Shown piece after piece: positions 1 through 8,191 of a stretch of 64,000 bases of DNA. The stretch is taken from the NCBI RefSeq assembly GCF_003399625.1, contig NZ_NBXA01000001.1, positions 174,535-238,534 of the forward strand. The letters run 5' to 3'. The notes beneath the pieces were generated by a model. It was given only the letters and a program-made list of their open reading frames with translations. It made no database searches and was not told the origin of the DNA. Source of the DNA: Subtercola boreus. Its GTDB lineage: Bacteria > Actinomycetota > Actinomycetes > Actinomycetales > Microbacteriaceae. Within the stretch, counting starts at the first letter, position 1. Each line of letters opens with the position of its first letter. The position numbers and the translations under genes are program-made.

Positions 1-1338
1 AACGCATGCTCCCTCGGCGGCCAGCCGGGTCGCGATGGCCTTGCCGATCCCGGATGCTGCACCGGTCACCAATGCGATGCGGGTGGCATGCGAGGCGGGC
101 TTCGGCAGACGCTGCAGTTTCGCCTCTTCGAGGGCCCAGTATTCGATGCGGAACTTCTCGGACTCGTCGATCGGAGCATACGTCGAGAGCGCCTCGGCCC
201 CCCGCATGACGTTGATCGCGTTGATGTAGAACTCGCCGGCGACGCGGGCGGTCTGGGCCGTGGCGCCGTACGAGAACATGCCGACGCCGGGGATCAGCAC
301 GATCGCCGGGTCTGCGCCGCGCATGCTAGGGCTGTCGGGCGTCGCGTGGCGGTCGTAGTAGGCCGCATAGTCGCTGCGGTACTGCTCGTGCAGCTCCTTC
401 AGGCGGGCGATCTGCTCCTCCACCGTGGCCGTGGCCGGCAGGTCCAGGATGAGCGGCTTCACCTTCGTGCGGAGAAAGTGGTCGGGGCAGCTGGTGCCGA
501 GAGCCCCGAGTCGCGGATGTTCGGCGGAAGCCAGGAAGTCGAGCACCACATCGGCATCGGTGAACGACCCGACCTGGGCGCGGTCGGTCGAAGCGAGGCC
601 CCGGATGCTCGGGGCGAGCGCTGCCGCTCTGGCTCGTCGCTCGGCGGGCGGGAGCGACGCGTAGCCCTCGAGGGCAGGCCCGAACGGTTCGGCCGTGCCG
701 TGCTCGTCGATGTACGCGGCGGCGGTCTCGATGATCCAGAGCGAGTTCGCCTCCGCTTCGCTGCTGGTGTCGCCCCAGGCGGTGATGCCGTGGCCGCCGA
801 GGATCACGCCGATCGTGAGCGGATTCGCCTCCTTGATCGCGGCGATGTCGAGGCCGAGCTGGAAGCCGGGGCGACGCCAGTCGACCCACGCGACGCGGCC
901 ACCGAAGATCGTCGCGGTGAGCGCTGCGCCGTCGGCTGCCGTCGCGATGGAGATGCCGGAATCGGGGTGCAGGTGGTCGACGTGGGCCGCATCCACCAGC
1001 CCGTGCATGGCGGTGTCGATCGACGGTGTCGCCCCGCCCTTGCCGAACAAGGTGTGGTCGAAGGCGGCGACCATCTCGTCTTCGTGTTCGATTCCGCGGT
1101 AGACGCCTTTCAGCGCGCGGAGGCGGTCGAGCCGCAGCACGGCCAGACCCTGCTCCTTCAGCGTGCCGAGGTCGCCGCCCGAGCCCTTGACCCAGAGCAG
1201 TTCGACATCCTCACCGGTCACGGGGTCGCGTTCGAGTCCCTTCGCCGACGTGTTGCCGCCCGCGTAGTTCGTGTTCTTCGGGTCTGAACCGAGCCGGTTC
1301 GACCGCTCGATCAGCTCGCGGGCTGCGGGATTCGTCAT
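1..1338 (-). CDS. Bifunctional rhamnulose-1-phosphate aldolase / short-chain dehydrogenase (RhaEW type), copy 2, cut by window edge
   Basis: The first 446 codons are visible; the 3' end lies left of the window. The N-terminal part is a class II aldolase-like domain with the paired histidines of VDHLHPDS. Translation reaches the start of a Rossmann dehydrogenase domain, with the nucleotide motif TGAASGIG near residue 425, just before the edge. By family knowledge the enzyme splits L-rhamnulose 1-phosphate into DHAP and L-lactaldehyde and oxidises the aldehyde. The ATG at 1336-1338 is preceded by AGGAAG. It is clearly a paralogue of the gene at 13496-15532; the opening motif NYAGGNTSAKGT is identical. 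It follows rhaI, but a palindrome and a C-rich tract separate the two, so its expression may be uncoupled. Confidence 0.93.
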   Translation of the reverse strand, partial: MTNPAARELIERSNRLGSDPKNTNYAGGNTSAKGLERDPVTGEDVELLWVKGSGGDLGTLKEQGLAVLRLDRLRALKGVYRGIEHEDEMVAAFDHTLFGKGGATPSIDTAMHGLVDAAHVDHLHPDSGISIATAADGAALTATIFGGRVAWVDWRRPGFQLGLDIAAIKEANPLTIGVILGGHGITAWGDTSSEAEANSLWIIETAAAYIDEHGTAEPFGPALEGYASLPPAERRARAAALAPSIRGLASTDRAQVGSFTDADVVLDFLASAEHPRLGALGTSCPDHFLRTKVKPLILDLPATATVEEQIARLKELHEQYRSDYAAYYDRHATPDSPSMRGADPAIVLIPGVGMFSYGATAQTARVAGEFYINAINVMRGAEALSTYAPIDESEKFRIEYWALEEAKLQRLPKPASHATRIALVTGAASGIGKAIATRLAAEGACV

Positions 1339-1378
1339 GGTGCTCTTCCTGGTTCGGGGGTGCGTGGGGCGGGTGGTC

Positions 1379-1441
1379 AATCGAGTGGGCAGTTCCGGCC
1401 CTGGGGTGGAGTGTTTCGGGGCCCGAACTGCCCACTCGATT
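1379..1441. repeat. Palindrome family A, copy 1 (23-bp arms)
   Basis: The arms 1379-1401 and 1419-1441 are complementary apart from one mismatch at 1396, with a 17-nt loop. The core GTGGGCAGTTCGGGCCC is seen again at 45530-45579. It sits between rhaI and the second aldolase/dehydrogenase, where it could act as a terminator or attenuator. Confidence 0.85.
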
Positions 1442-1442
1442 T

Positions 1443-1500
1443 GGGGAAGGGGGTGATGGGGGGGGATGGGGAGGGAGGGAGGGAGGGAGGGAGAGGGGGG
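1443..1500. other. G-rich tract on + strand (C-rich in the rhaI transcript)
   Basis: Nearly pure purine, with a run of GGGA units from about 1467 to 1490 that fits a G-quadruplex pattern on the + strand. The rhaI transcript comes from the other strand, so its RNA here is C-rich and G-poor, the composition of a Rho-loading region. It begins directly at the rhaI stop codon and runs into palindrome A. Confidence 0.6.
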
Positions 1501-2667
1501 TCAGGCGCCCCAGCCGGCCTGGGTGCCGCCGGCGCGGGCCGCGGCGATGGTGGCCTGGTAGCCGGAGGCGGCGTAGGCCGCCATGGGGTCGGCGGGGAGG
1601 CCGCGTGATTCGCGCCAGGCCGCGAGGTCGGAGCGCACGTCGGTGTAGAAGGCGTCCATCAGGATGCCGTTGGCCCCGAGCACGTCGCCGGCGGACTGGG
1701 CCGCATCGAGGGCGTCGCGGTCGACGAGCAGCGCACGGGCCGTCATCTCCTGCACGTTCAGCACCGAACGGATCTGCCCGGGGATCTTGTCTTCGACGTT
1801 GTGGCACTGGTCGAGCATGAACGCGACCGGCGAGGAGGGGCCGTAGCCGCCCCCGCGCACGACCTCCACGAGGATCCGGAACAGTTGGAACGGGTCGGCC
1901 GCCCCCACGATCAGGTCGTCGTCGGCGTAGAAGCGCGAGTTGAAGTCGAACGAGCCGAGCTTGCCGAGGCGGAGGAGCTGCATCACGATGAACTCGATGT
2001 TCGTGCCCGGTGCGTGGTGCCCGGTGTCGAGGCAGACCATCGCGCGATCGCCGAGCGCCGCAACCTGGGTGTACGAGGTTCCCCAGTCCGGAACATCCGT
2101 GTGATAGAAAGCCGGCTCGAAGAACTTGTATTCGAGCACGAGGCGCTGGTTCTCGCCGATGCGGTCGTAGATGGCGGCGAGGGATGTCGCGAGCCGATCC
2201 TGCCGGCCGCGAATGTCGCCCTGGCCGGGGTAGTTGGTGCCGTCGGCGAGCCAGACCTTCAGGTCCTGTGACCCGATCTCGCTCATGATGTCGATGCACT
2301 CGAAGTGGTGGTCGATGGCCTTCTGGCGGATGACCGGATCGATGTGCGTCAGGCTGCCGAACTTGTAGTCGTCGTCCTGGAAGGTGTTCGAGTTGACAGT
2401 TCCGAGCGACACTCCGAGGTCGTTCGCGTAGCGGCCGAGGGCGCCGAAGTCGTCGACCTTGTCCCACGGGATGTGGATCGCGACCTTCGGCGACAGCCCG
2501 GTGTGCGTGTTCACCTGCGCGGCGTCGGCGATCTTCTCCTCGGGCGTGCGGGGAGTGCCGGGCGTGCCGAACACCTTGAAGCGGGTCCCTGAGTTGCCGA
2601 ACGCCCAAGAGGGGAGCTCAATGGCCTGGGCCTCGAGGTCTGCGGCGATGTCGCTGAACTGCACCAT
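1501..2667 (-). CDS. rhaI: L-rhamnose isomerase
   Basis: This 388-residue TIM-barrel sugar isomerase converts L-rhamnose to L-rhamnulose in the cytosol, the first committed step of the pathway. Length and motifs fit the Pseudomonas/Gram-positive RhaI group: KVWLADGTNYPGQGD near residues 140-155, LEYKFFEPAFYHTDVPDW near 185-205, CLDTGHH near 220 and DFNSRFYADDD near 250. These contain the metal-binding Glu, Asp and His residues typical of the family. The ATG at 2665-2667 has a good ribosome site (GGAGAA, 6 nt away). A 45-bp gap with a LacI-type palindrome separates it from the mutarotase gene, so it may have its own promoter within the cluster. Confidence 0.95.
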   Translation of the reverse strand: MVQFSDIAADLEAQAIELPSWAFGNSGTRFKVFGTPGTPRTPEEKIADAAQVNTHTGLSPKVAIHIPWDKVDDFGALGRYANDLGVSLGTVNSNTFQDDDYKFGSLTHIDPVIRQKAIDHHFECIDIMSEIGSQDLKVWLADGTNYPGQGDIRGRQDRLATSLAAIYDRIGENQRLVLEYKFFEPAFYHTDVPDWGTSYTQVAALGDRAMVCLDTGHHAPGTNIEFIVMQLLRLGKLGSFDFNSRFYADDDLIVGAADPFQLFRILVEVVRGGGYGPSSPVAFMLDQCHNVEDKIPGQIRSVLNVQEMTARALLVDRDALDAAQSAGDVLGANGILMDAFYTDVRSDLAAWRESRGLPADPMAAYAASGYQATIAAARAGGTQAGWGA

Positions 2668-2702
2668 GGGAATTCTCCGTAATCTTGCGGGTGGAACGTG
2701 GG

Positions 2703-2716
2703 TTGAAACGATTCAA
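2703..2716. promoter_or_regulatory. LacI-type operator candidate before rhaI
   Basis: TTGAAACGATTCAA is a palindrome with the central CG and TGAA/TTCA flanks usual for LacI-family operators. It overlaps the mutarotase stop codon and lies 36 bp before the rhaI start. No LacI-family gene is visible in the window. Confidence 0.5.
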
Positions 2717-3093
2717 TCACTATATCTGGCGGCGGTGGGGTCGGACGGGTCGAGCTGGTCGAGCTGGTCGTCGAGGTTGAAGATCTCGGTGAGCTGGAGG
2801 AAGCCCTGGTCGGGGCTTCCCGAGAGCCCCTCGAAGAACCCGGCCATCTCGCTCTGCCAGCGCTCGTTCACTGCCGTCTCAGCCATGTCCGCCTGGGCCG
2901 CCGCGAGGTCGGGCGTCTCGAAGTACCCGATCAGCAGTCCGTCGTCGCGGAGGAACAGCGAGTAGTTCTGCCAGCCCGTGCGCCGAAGCTCCAGCAGGAA
3001 CTCGGGCCAGACGGCCGCGTGCCTTCGCCGGTACTCGTCGAGTCGCGCGGGATTCACCTGCAATTGGAAGCAGACTCGCTGCAGTCCGGCCAT
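2713..3093 (-). CDS. rhaM: L-rhamnose mutarotase
   Basis: A 126-residue protein of the RhaM/YiiL family, which interconverts the alpha and beta anomers of L-rhamnose and so feeds the isomerase. The opening RVCFQLQVNPARLDEYRRRH and the WPEF and NYSLFL motifs are characteristic; the family's active-site His is in the RRRHAAVWPEF stretch. It is about 20 residues longer than usual because of an acidic C-terminal tail. Its start overlaps the kinase stop (TGATG), so the two are translationally coupled. Confidence 0.93.
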   Translation of the reverse strand: MAGLQRVCFQLQVNPARLDEYRRRHAAVWPEFLLELRRTGWQNYSLFLRDDGLLIGYFETPDLAAAQADMAETAVNERWQSEMAGFFEGLSGSPDQGFLQLTEIFNLDDQLDQLDPSDPTAARYSD

Positions 3094-4565
3094 CAGGCCA
3101 CCGCCCGCGCACCGAGACGTTCACCGAGAGTCTCGGTGAACACCGCGTACCGGTCTTCGAGCGCCGGAACCTGCGCCGGATCGGGGTCGACGAAGCGCCC
3201 GGGGGAGGCGAGCCTGTCGATCACGCCCTGGTAGGTCTCACCCGGCAGTCCTGCGGCGGCGAGCATCGCGGCGCCGAACGCGCTCGACCGGTTGCCCGGC
3301 ACCACGACGGGTCGTCCGAGTACCGACGCGCGGATGGTGTTCCACACCGCGCTGCCCGAGGCGCCGCCGCCGACATGGTGGTGGCCAGTCGCGGCTGCTG
3401 CACCGCCCGCACCCGCGCCGGCCAGCGCCGACAGCCGCTCGATTCCCAGCCGCTCCACGAAGGCCACACCCTCGAGCACAGCGCGAAAGCGCACAAGAGC
3501 AGGATCTGCCCAGGCGGCAGCATCGCTGTACACAGAGGGCGCCCCGACCAGGGTGACGTCGAAACCACCGAACGCGGCATTCACCACCGGAAACCGCTCG
3601 CCGAGCCCCACCAGCGGATACGCCACCACCGGCGACACTCCCAGCGCCACCGCGGCACGGTCGGCCTCCCGCACATCGAGCCCGGCCGTGAGCCCGTGCC
3701 GCAAGACGCCCGCCCCAGTGTTCGAGGCGCCGCCGGCCCAGAAGGTTCCGTCGGGGGCGACGTGCGAGTAGATTCCGGATGCCCCGTCGGTGAGCATCGT
3801 GCGCGACGCCGCCTTGAGCACCAGCGTCGTGCCGAGCACTCCCACCGTGTCGCCGGGGCGCACGGCTCCCGTTGCGAGTTGCGCGGTGCTGCCGTCGGTC
3901 ATTCCGGAGACGATGAGCACGTCGCGCGGCAGGCCGAGCGACGACGCGACCGAGCCGGAGACGACGCCGATGGCACGGGCGGGCCGGGCGAGGGTCGGGA
4001 GCGACGCGGCGGGAAGGCCCAACACGTCAAGGGCCGCCGCATCCCACGAGGCGTCGACGGCGTCGATTCCGCTCTTGAGCGCGTGTGAGGTATCGCTGGC
4101 CAGCACCGTGCCCGCGAGGGCCGCGGCGACCACGTCGGGCGTGGAGAGGTAGAGGGGCGAGGGGGTGTGGGCGTGCATCCAGGCCGCGCGTGCCAGCGCA
4201 CCCGACGGCCGGACGCCGAGGCCAGCCGTGGCAAGGAGGGCAAGCTCGTCGGAGCCGCGCGGGTCGTTGTAGAGCAGCGCGTTGCCGACCGGGCGGCCCT
4301 GCAGGTCGGTCGGTACGACCGTGCCCGAGGTGCCGGTGGTCGAGAGGGCGGCGATGTCGGATGCCCGTGCTCCGAGTGCGGCGGTGACAGCCGCGATCAG
4401 CGCGAAGACGGCCTCGGCGTAGACCGCCGGCTGCTCACGGGTTCCGGCGGTGCTCACCGTCGGCAGCGCGGTCGACCGCTCGGCGAGGTGTTCCCCCGTC
4501 TCGGCGTCGACTGCCAGCACGCGGGCGTCGCCGGTGGCGAGGTCGATGCCGAGCACGACGCTCAC
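3093..4565 (-). CDS. FGGY-family carbohydrate kinase, second kinase of the locus
   Basis: A 490-residue ATP-dependent sugar kinase. The first phosphate-binding motif is GIDLATGDARVLAVD near residue 6 and the second is GVLGTTLVLK near 240. The N-terminal FGGY domain spans roughly 1-235 and the C-terminal domain 245-475. It resembles xylulokinase/ribulokinase-type members more than the rhamnulokinase encoded at 10849-12420. A Gly/Ala-rich insertion lies near residues 380-400. It overlaps the HAD gene upstream by 4 bp and touches the mutarotase gene downstream. The substrate is not readable from the sequence; a ketose handled by the neighbouring class II aldolase is my inference. Confidence 0.88.
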   Translation of the reverse strand: MSVVLGIDLATGDARVLAVDAETGEHLAERSTALPTVSTAGTREQPAVYAEAVFALIAAVTAALGARASDIAALSTTGTSGTVVPTDLQGRPVGNALLYNDPRGSDELALLATAGLGVRPSGALARAAWMHAHTPSPLYLSTPDVVAAALAGTVLASDTSHALKSGIDAVDASWDAAALDVLGLPAASLPTLARPARAIGVVSGSVASSLGLPRDVLIVSGMTDGSTAQLATGAVRPGDTVGVLGTTLVLKAASRTMLTDGASGIYSHVAPDGTFWAGGASNTGAGVLRHGLTAGLDVREADRAAVALGVSPVVAYPLVGLGERFPVVNAAFGGFDVTLVGAPSVYSDAAAWADPALVRFRAVLEGVAFVERLGIERLSALAGAGAGGAAAATGHHHVGGGASGSAVWNTIRASVLGRPVVVPGNRSSAFGAAMLAAAGLPGETYQGVIDRLASPGRFVDPDPAQVPALEDRYAVFTETLGERLGARAVA

Positions 4566-5287
4566 GAGGCCACCGCCGCAGCGGGCCGGGCGGCCGGCAG
4601 CTCCGTGAAGATGCGCTCGGCGAGGCCGTCGAGCGTCCAGACCGCGATGTCCGGCTCTGCGAGCTGGGCCGCGGTCGGCGCCGAGGGCGCCTCACCGCGC
4701 AGCACCCACACCGTCGACAGCCCGAGGGCCGCCGCCGGGCGCACGTCGGTGTCGAGCCGGTTGCCGATGTGCACGGCCTCCGACGCAGCAACGTCGGCCG
4801 CCGCCAGCGCCCACGTGAAGAATTCGGGCGACGGCTTCTCGAAGCCCACTACCGCAGACACCCCCCACACGTCGATGTAGGGCGCGAGGCCGTCGCGTTC
4901 GAGCGAGCGGATCACCGTCTCCTCCTGGTTCGCCAGGATCCCGATCTTCACCCGTCCGGCAAGCGAGGCGAAGAACGGCAGCACGTCGGAGTACAGCGTG
5001 CCGACCGGATGCGACCAGTACTCCCGCGTCAGCTCGTGCAGCTCGCGCTTCCGCGACTCCGATCCGAGGAACTCCCGCGCGATGGACGCCCGGAGCGACA
5101 CCCCGCCCTGCTCGGCACGCACCCTGTCGTAGATCGACCGGAACCGCCCGCGGTCGAGGGCACCGAGCCCGTCGGCTGCACGCAGTTCATCGGCGGCGCG
5201 CAGCACAGCGGCGACGAAGTTCTCGTCATCGTAGATCGGCCCGCCGACGTCGCAGAAGACGGCCCGAATGGAAGGAGCTTCAGCCAT
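4562..5287 (-). CDS. HAD-superfamily hydrolase
   Basis: A 241-residue HAD phosphatase. Motif I is FCDVGGPIYD near residues 11-20: the nucleophile Asp is present, but the second acidic residue of the usual DxD is Gly. Motif II is ILANQ near 118, motif III the Lys of FEKPSPEFF near 150 and motif IV GNRLDTDV near 173. A helical cap lies between motifs I and II. The gene is coupled at both ends to the aldolase and kinase genes, suggesting that it dephosphorylates an intermediate or a dead-end product of the same sugar. The substrate is unknown. Confidence 0.88.
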   Translation of the reverse strand: MAEAPSIRAVFCDVGGPIYDDENFVAAVLRAADELRAADGLGALDRGRFRSIYDRVRAEQGGVSLRASIAREFLGSESRKRELHELTREYWSHPVGTLYSDVLPFFASLAGRVKIGILANQEETVIRSLERDGLAPYIDVWGVSAVVGFEKPSPEFFTWALAAADVAASEAVHIGNRLDTDVRPAAALGLSTVWVLRGEAPSAPTAAQLAEPDIAVWTLDGLAERIFTELPAARPAAAVAS

Positions 5288-6060
5288 CAGTTGGTTCCGG
5301 CCAGCGCCTTCCGGCGCTCAGCCATGTCTTCGCGTTCGAAGTAGTGCGACACCGTGTCGCCGCCGAGTCCGCGCACCCCGCCGACCGACAGCGCTTCGAG
5401 CCGCACGCGCGCACCCTTGACGGCCATCAGTGTGATGGCCTCGGCTGCCTCCGCACTGCCGCCGATCGCGACCATGCCGTGGTTGCCGAGCAGCACCAGC
5501 GAGGGCAGCTCCCCATGGAGGGCGAAGTACTCGCGGAGCTTCGTCAGGTACAGCCGTCCGAGCTGGATGCCCGGTTCGGCGTAGGGCACGAAGAGAGGTT
5601 TGCCGATCACGACGGCCTCGTCCGAGTAGACCCACTCGTCGAACGCGGTCGCCGCGTGCACCGACGCGAGCAGCGAGACGATCGCCGTCGGGTGGGTGTG
5701 CGCCACGAAGGCGGTGGGCTGGATCGACTGCACCGCCGCGTGCACCAGGGTCTCGATCGAGCCGCGGCGACGGATGCCGTCGTGCACACCCGCATCCAGC
5801 ATCGCGGTGAGCTCCGCCTGGGTGGTCGATTCGGCCATCATCAGCTCGACGAGGGGTGCGACATCCACGACCACGAATTGCGAGGCATCCGAGCGGGCCA
5901 TGTAGGAGCCCGACGTCTTGATCGCGATGCGGCCGTCGGCCAGACGCTGGGAGACGTTGCCCTCCGCGAGGATCACCAGGTCTTTGGCCGGTTCGCCGAG
6001 CGAGCGGGTCAGCGCGACCAATTCGTCGCTGACGAGTTCGGGCAGCCAGTTCGTGGCCAT
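5287..6060 (-). CDS. Class II aldolase/adducin-family protein
   Basis: A 257-residue single-domain class II aldolase. Metal-binding histidines are visible in AHTHPTA near residue 120 and GNHG near 192, and the N-terminal AEGNVSQR phosphate-loop motif near 33 is typical. Members cleave or epimerise phosphorylated ketoses. With the adjacent kinase it could form a second kinase-aldolase route beside the RhaEW enzymes. Its start overlaps the stop of the permease gene by one base (TAATG), so it belongs to the transporter operon. Whether it acts on rhamnulose phosphate or another sugar cannot be told from sequence. Confidence 0.88.
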   Translation of the reverse strand: MATNWLPELVSDELVALTRSLGEPAKDLVILAEGNVSQRLADGRIAIKTSGSYMARSDASQFVVVDVAPLVELMMAESTTQAELTAMLDAGVHDGIRRRGSIETLVHAAVQSIQPTAFVAHTHPTAIVSLLASVHAATAFDEWVYSDEAVVIGKPLFVPYAEPGIQLGRLYLTKLREYFALHGELPSLVLLGNHGMVAIGGSAEAAEAITLMAVKGARVRLEALSVGGVRGLGGDTVSHYFEREDMAERRKALAGTN

Positions 6061-7157
6061 TAGATTCCTCCGTATTTGCGTTTGGTGAGTCCGTTGAGCA
6101 GCGACGCGAAGACCAGCACGAGGCCGAGCGCGAGCAGCTGGAACTGCGATCCGTCGTTACCGGGCAGGGCGAGGAGGATGCCCGCATTCAGCCAGACGAT
6201 GAGCAGCGTGGCGAGCACGATTCCGCTGACCCGGCCGATGCCGCCGGTGATGGCGACACCACCGAGCACGGCGATCGTGATGGCGGGCAGCGCCATGCCG
6301 TTGCCCGAGGTTCCGGCATCGGGCCGGGCCGAGGCGAACTGCGCGACCGTGACGACCGACACGAGGCCGGCGATCACACCCGAGATGGCGTAGACGGCCA
6401 TCCGGTTCGGCCGCACGTTGATGCCCGACCACTCGGCCGCGACATCGTTGGTGCCGATGGCGTAGAGGCGCCGGCCGAAGGTCGTCTTGTTGAGCACGAC
6501 CCAGACCACGATGACGGTCGGGATGAGGAACGTGAAGATGCCGAGCGGGATCAGGGGGATCGTGGCACCGATCACCGGGATCTCGACCGACTGCGCCGCT
6601 GAGTAGAAGTTCTGGATCGACTCCGACGAGACGGGCTTCTGGTTCGAGATCACCAGGGCGAGCGAACGGTAGGCGTAGTAGGTCGCGAGCGTCGCGATCA
6701 GCGGCGGGAAGCCGATGTACGCGATGAGCACGCCGTTGATCGCGCCGAACACGCCACCGGCGACCACGGCCAGGATCAGCGCAGGAACGAAGTCCCAACC
6801 GCCCGGGCCATAGGCGAGGCCGAACAGGATGCCCGTGAGTGAGACGATCGAGCCGACCGAGAGGTCGATGCCGCCCTTGCCCGACAGGATCACCAGCAGC
6901 TGCGCCATGCCGAGCATCGCCAGCGGAACAGCGCTGATCAGCGAGGAGGCGAGGTAGTCGGCGTTGTACGCACCGCTCAGCTGGCCGGCCGAGTCGAGGA
7001 TCGTCATCACGACGAGCACGACGACGATCAGCACAGCGAGCAGCACGACGCGGTTCGTCAGCAGGGCTTCGAGGCCCCTGGAGGGCAGCGACCGACCGCC
7101 CGGCTTCTTCGGATTCTTCGGCACCTGGATGTGCGTGGTCTCGTTGACGAGTGTCAT
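6060..7157 (-). CDS. Sugar ABC transporter permease (second of two)
   Basis: A 365-residue integral membrane protein of the ribose/autoinducer-2/rhamnose permease family (BPD_transp_2). About 35 hydrophilic residues precede some eight to ten hydrophobic segments. The family signatures GKGGIDLSVGSIVSL near residue 92 and AIGTNDVAAEWSGI near 235 are present. It would pair with the product of 7154-8191 to form the channel fed by the binding protein at 9812-10852. It overlaps the upstream permease gene by 4 bp. Confidence 0.92.
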   Translation of the reverse strand: MTLVNETTHIQVPKNPKKPGGRSLPSRGLEALLTNRVVLLAVLIVVVLVVMTILDSAGQLSGAYNADYLASSLISAVPLAMLGMAQLLVILSGKGGIDLSVGSIVSLTGILFGLAYGPGGWDFVPALILAVVAGGVFGAINGVLIAYIGFPPLIATLATYYAYRSLALVISNQKPVSSESIQNFYSAAQSVEIPVIGATIPLIPLGIFTFLIPTVIVVWVVLNKTTFGRRLYAIGTNDVAAEWSGINVRPNRMAVYAISGVIAGLVSVVTVAQFASARPDAGTSGNGMALPAITIAVLGGVAITGGIGRVSGIVLATLLIVWLNAGILLALPGNDGSQFQLLALGLVLVFASLLNGLTKRKYGGI

Positions 7158-8191
7158 GCTTTTCTCCTTGCACGCTCACGCAGCAGGTCAGTGCCGACAG
7201 CAATGATGATGAAGATGCCCACGAACAGGTTCGCGAGCTGACTGGGCCAGCCGAGCTGCGTGACGCCGGAGGTCACGGTCTGCACCAGGATGGCGCCGAG
7301 CACGGTGCCGATGACCGAGCCGCGGCCGCCGAGGATGGATGTTCCACCGATCACCACCGCGGCGATGACCTGCAGCTCCTTGCCGGAGCCGACCGACTGG
7401 TCGAGCGTCGCGGTTCCCGAGGCGAGGATGAAGCACGCACCGAGCCCGACGAGGGCGCCGGTGAGGGCGTAGGCGACCAGCAACCGCGGCTGCACCTTGA
7501 TGCCCACGAGGCGGGCGGCGTTCGCGTTGCCGCCGATCGCGAACAGGTGGCGGCCGCCCGAAGCGTGCCGGAGGTACCACCAGGCGACCGCCGCGATCAC
7601 GATCATGATCGCGAAGCTGTTCGGTACACCGAGCGTGCGGCCGGCCTCGCCGCGACCGAACACTTCGAGGGTCGAGGGGATGCCGTTGACCGTCGAGGAT
7701 CCGAAGACGCGGAGCGCGAGGAACTGGAAGATGTTCGCCGTACCGAACGTGATGATGATCGCGGCGACCCGGCCGTAGGCGATCAGCACGCCGTTGACCA
7801 CGCCGAGCACGAGCCCGACGACGATCGCCAGCGCGACCGCACCGATCAGCGGGATGTCGACGCTGACCATGGTCTTTGCGACGATCACCGCGCAGAGCAT
7901 GATCGCCCCGCCGACGGAGACGTCGATGCCGGCCGTGATGATGATGAACGTCATGCCGACGCCGATCAGGGCGATCGGGGCGACGGAGACCAACAGGGGC
8001 TGGATCGAGTTGGGCGTGAGGAACGCCGGCGTGAAGATGCCGAGCAGGATCCACAGCACGATCAGCACGCCGATCAGCACGAACTCCTGGCCGGTGACCG
8101 GTAGCGGCAGGATGCGCTTCGCCGTCGCGGTGGAGGAGCCGGCCGGCCGGCCGGACTGGGGCGCAGGCTTGGTGCGCTCGTCGAGGGTCAT
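7154..8191 (-). CDS. Sugar ABC transporter permease (first of two)
   Basis: A 345-residue permease of the same family as its downstream neighbour, with about ten hydrophobic segments after a 35-residue hydrophilic N-terminus. Motifs are TAGIDVSVGGAIML near residue 88 and AIGGNANAARLVGI near 223. Its start overlaps the ATPase stop by 4 bp, and its end overlaps the next permease gene. Two different permeases with one ATPase and one binding protein is the known layout of RhaSTPQ-type rhamnose importers. Confidence 0.92.
   Translation of the reverse strand: MTLDERTKPAPQSGRPAGSSTATAKRILPLPVTGQEFVLIGVLIVLWILLGIFTPAFLTPNSIQPLLVSVAPIALIGVGMTFIIITAGIDVSVGGAIMLCAVIVAKTMVSVDIPLIGAVALAIVVGLVLGVVNGVLIAYGRVAAIIITFGTANIFQFLALRVFGSSTVNGIPSTLEVFGRGEAGRTLGVPNSFAIMIVIAAVAWWYLRHASGGRHLFAIGGNANAARLVGIKVQPRLLVAYALTGALVGLGACFILASGTATLDQSVGSGKELQVIAAVVIGGTSILGGRGSVIGTVLGAILVQTVTSGVTQLGWPSQLANLFVGIFIIIAVGTDLLRERARRKA

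Noticed and set aside
88..1287. A 399-codon + strand frame at the left edge
   Set aside because: It lies opposite the partial aldolase/dehydrogenase gene, which has clear family motifs, a ribosome site and a full-length paralogue.
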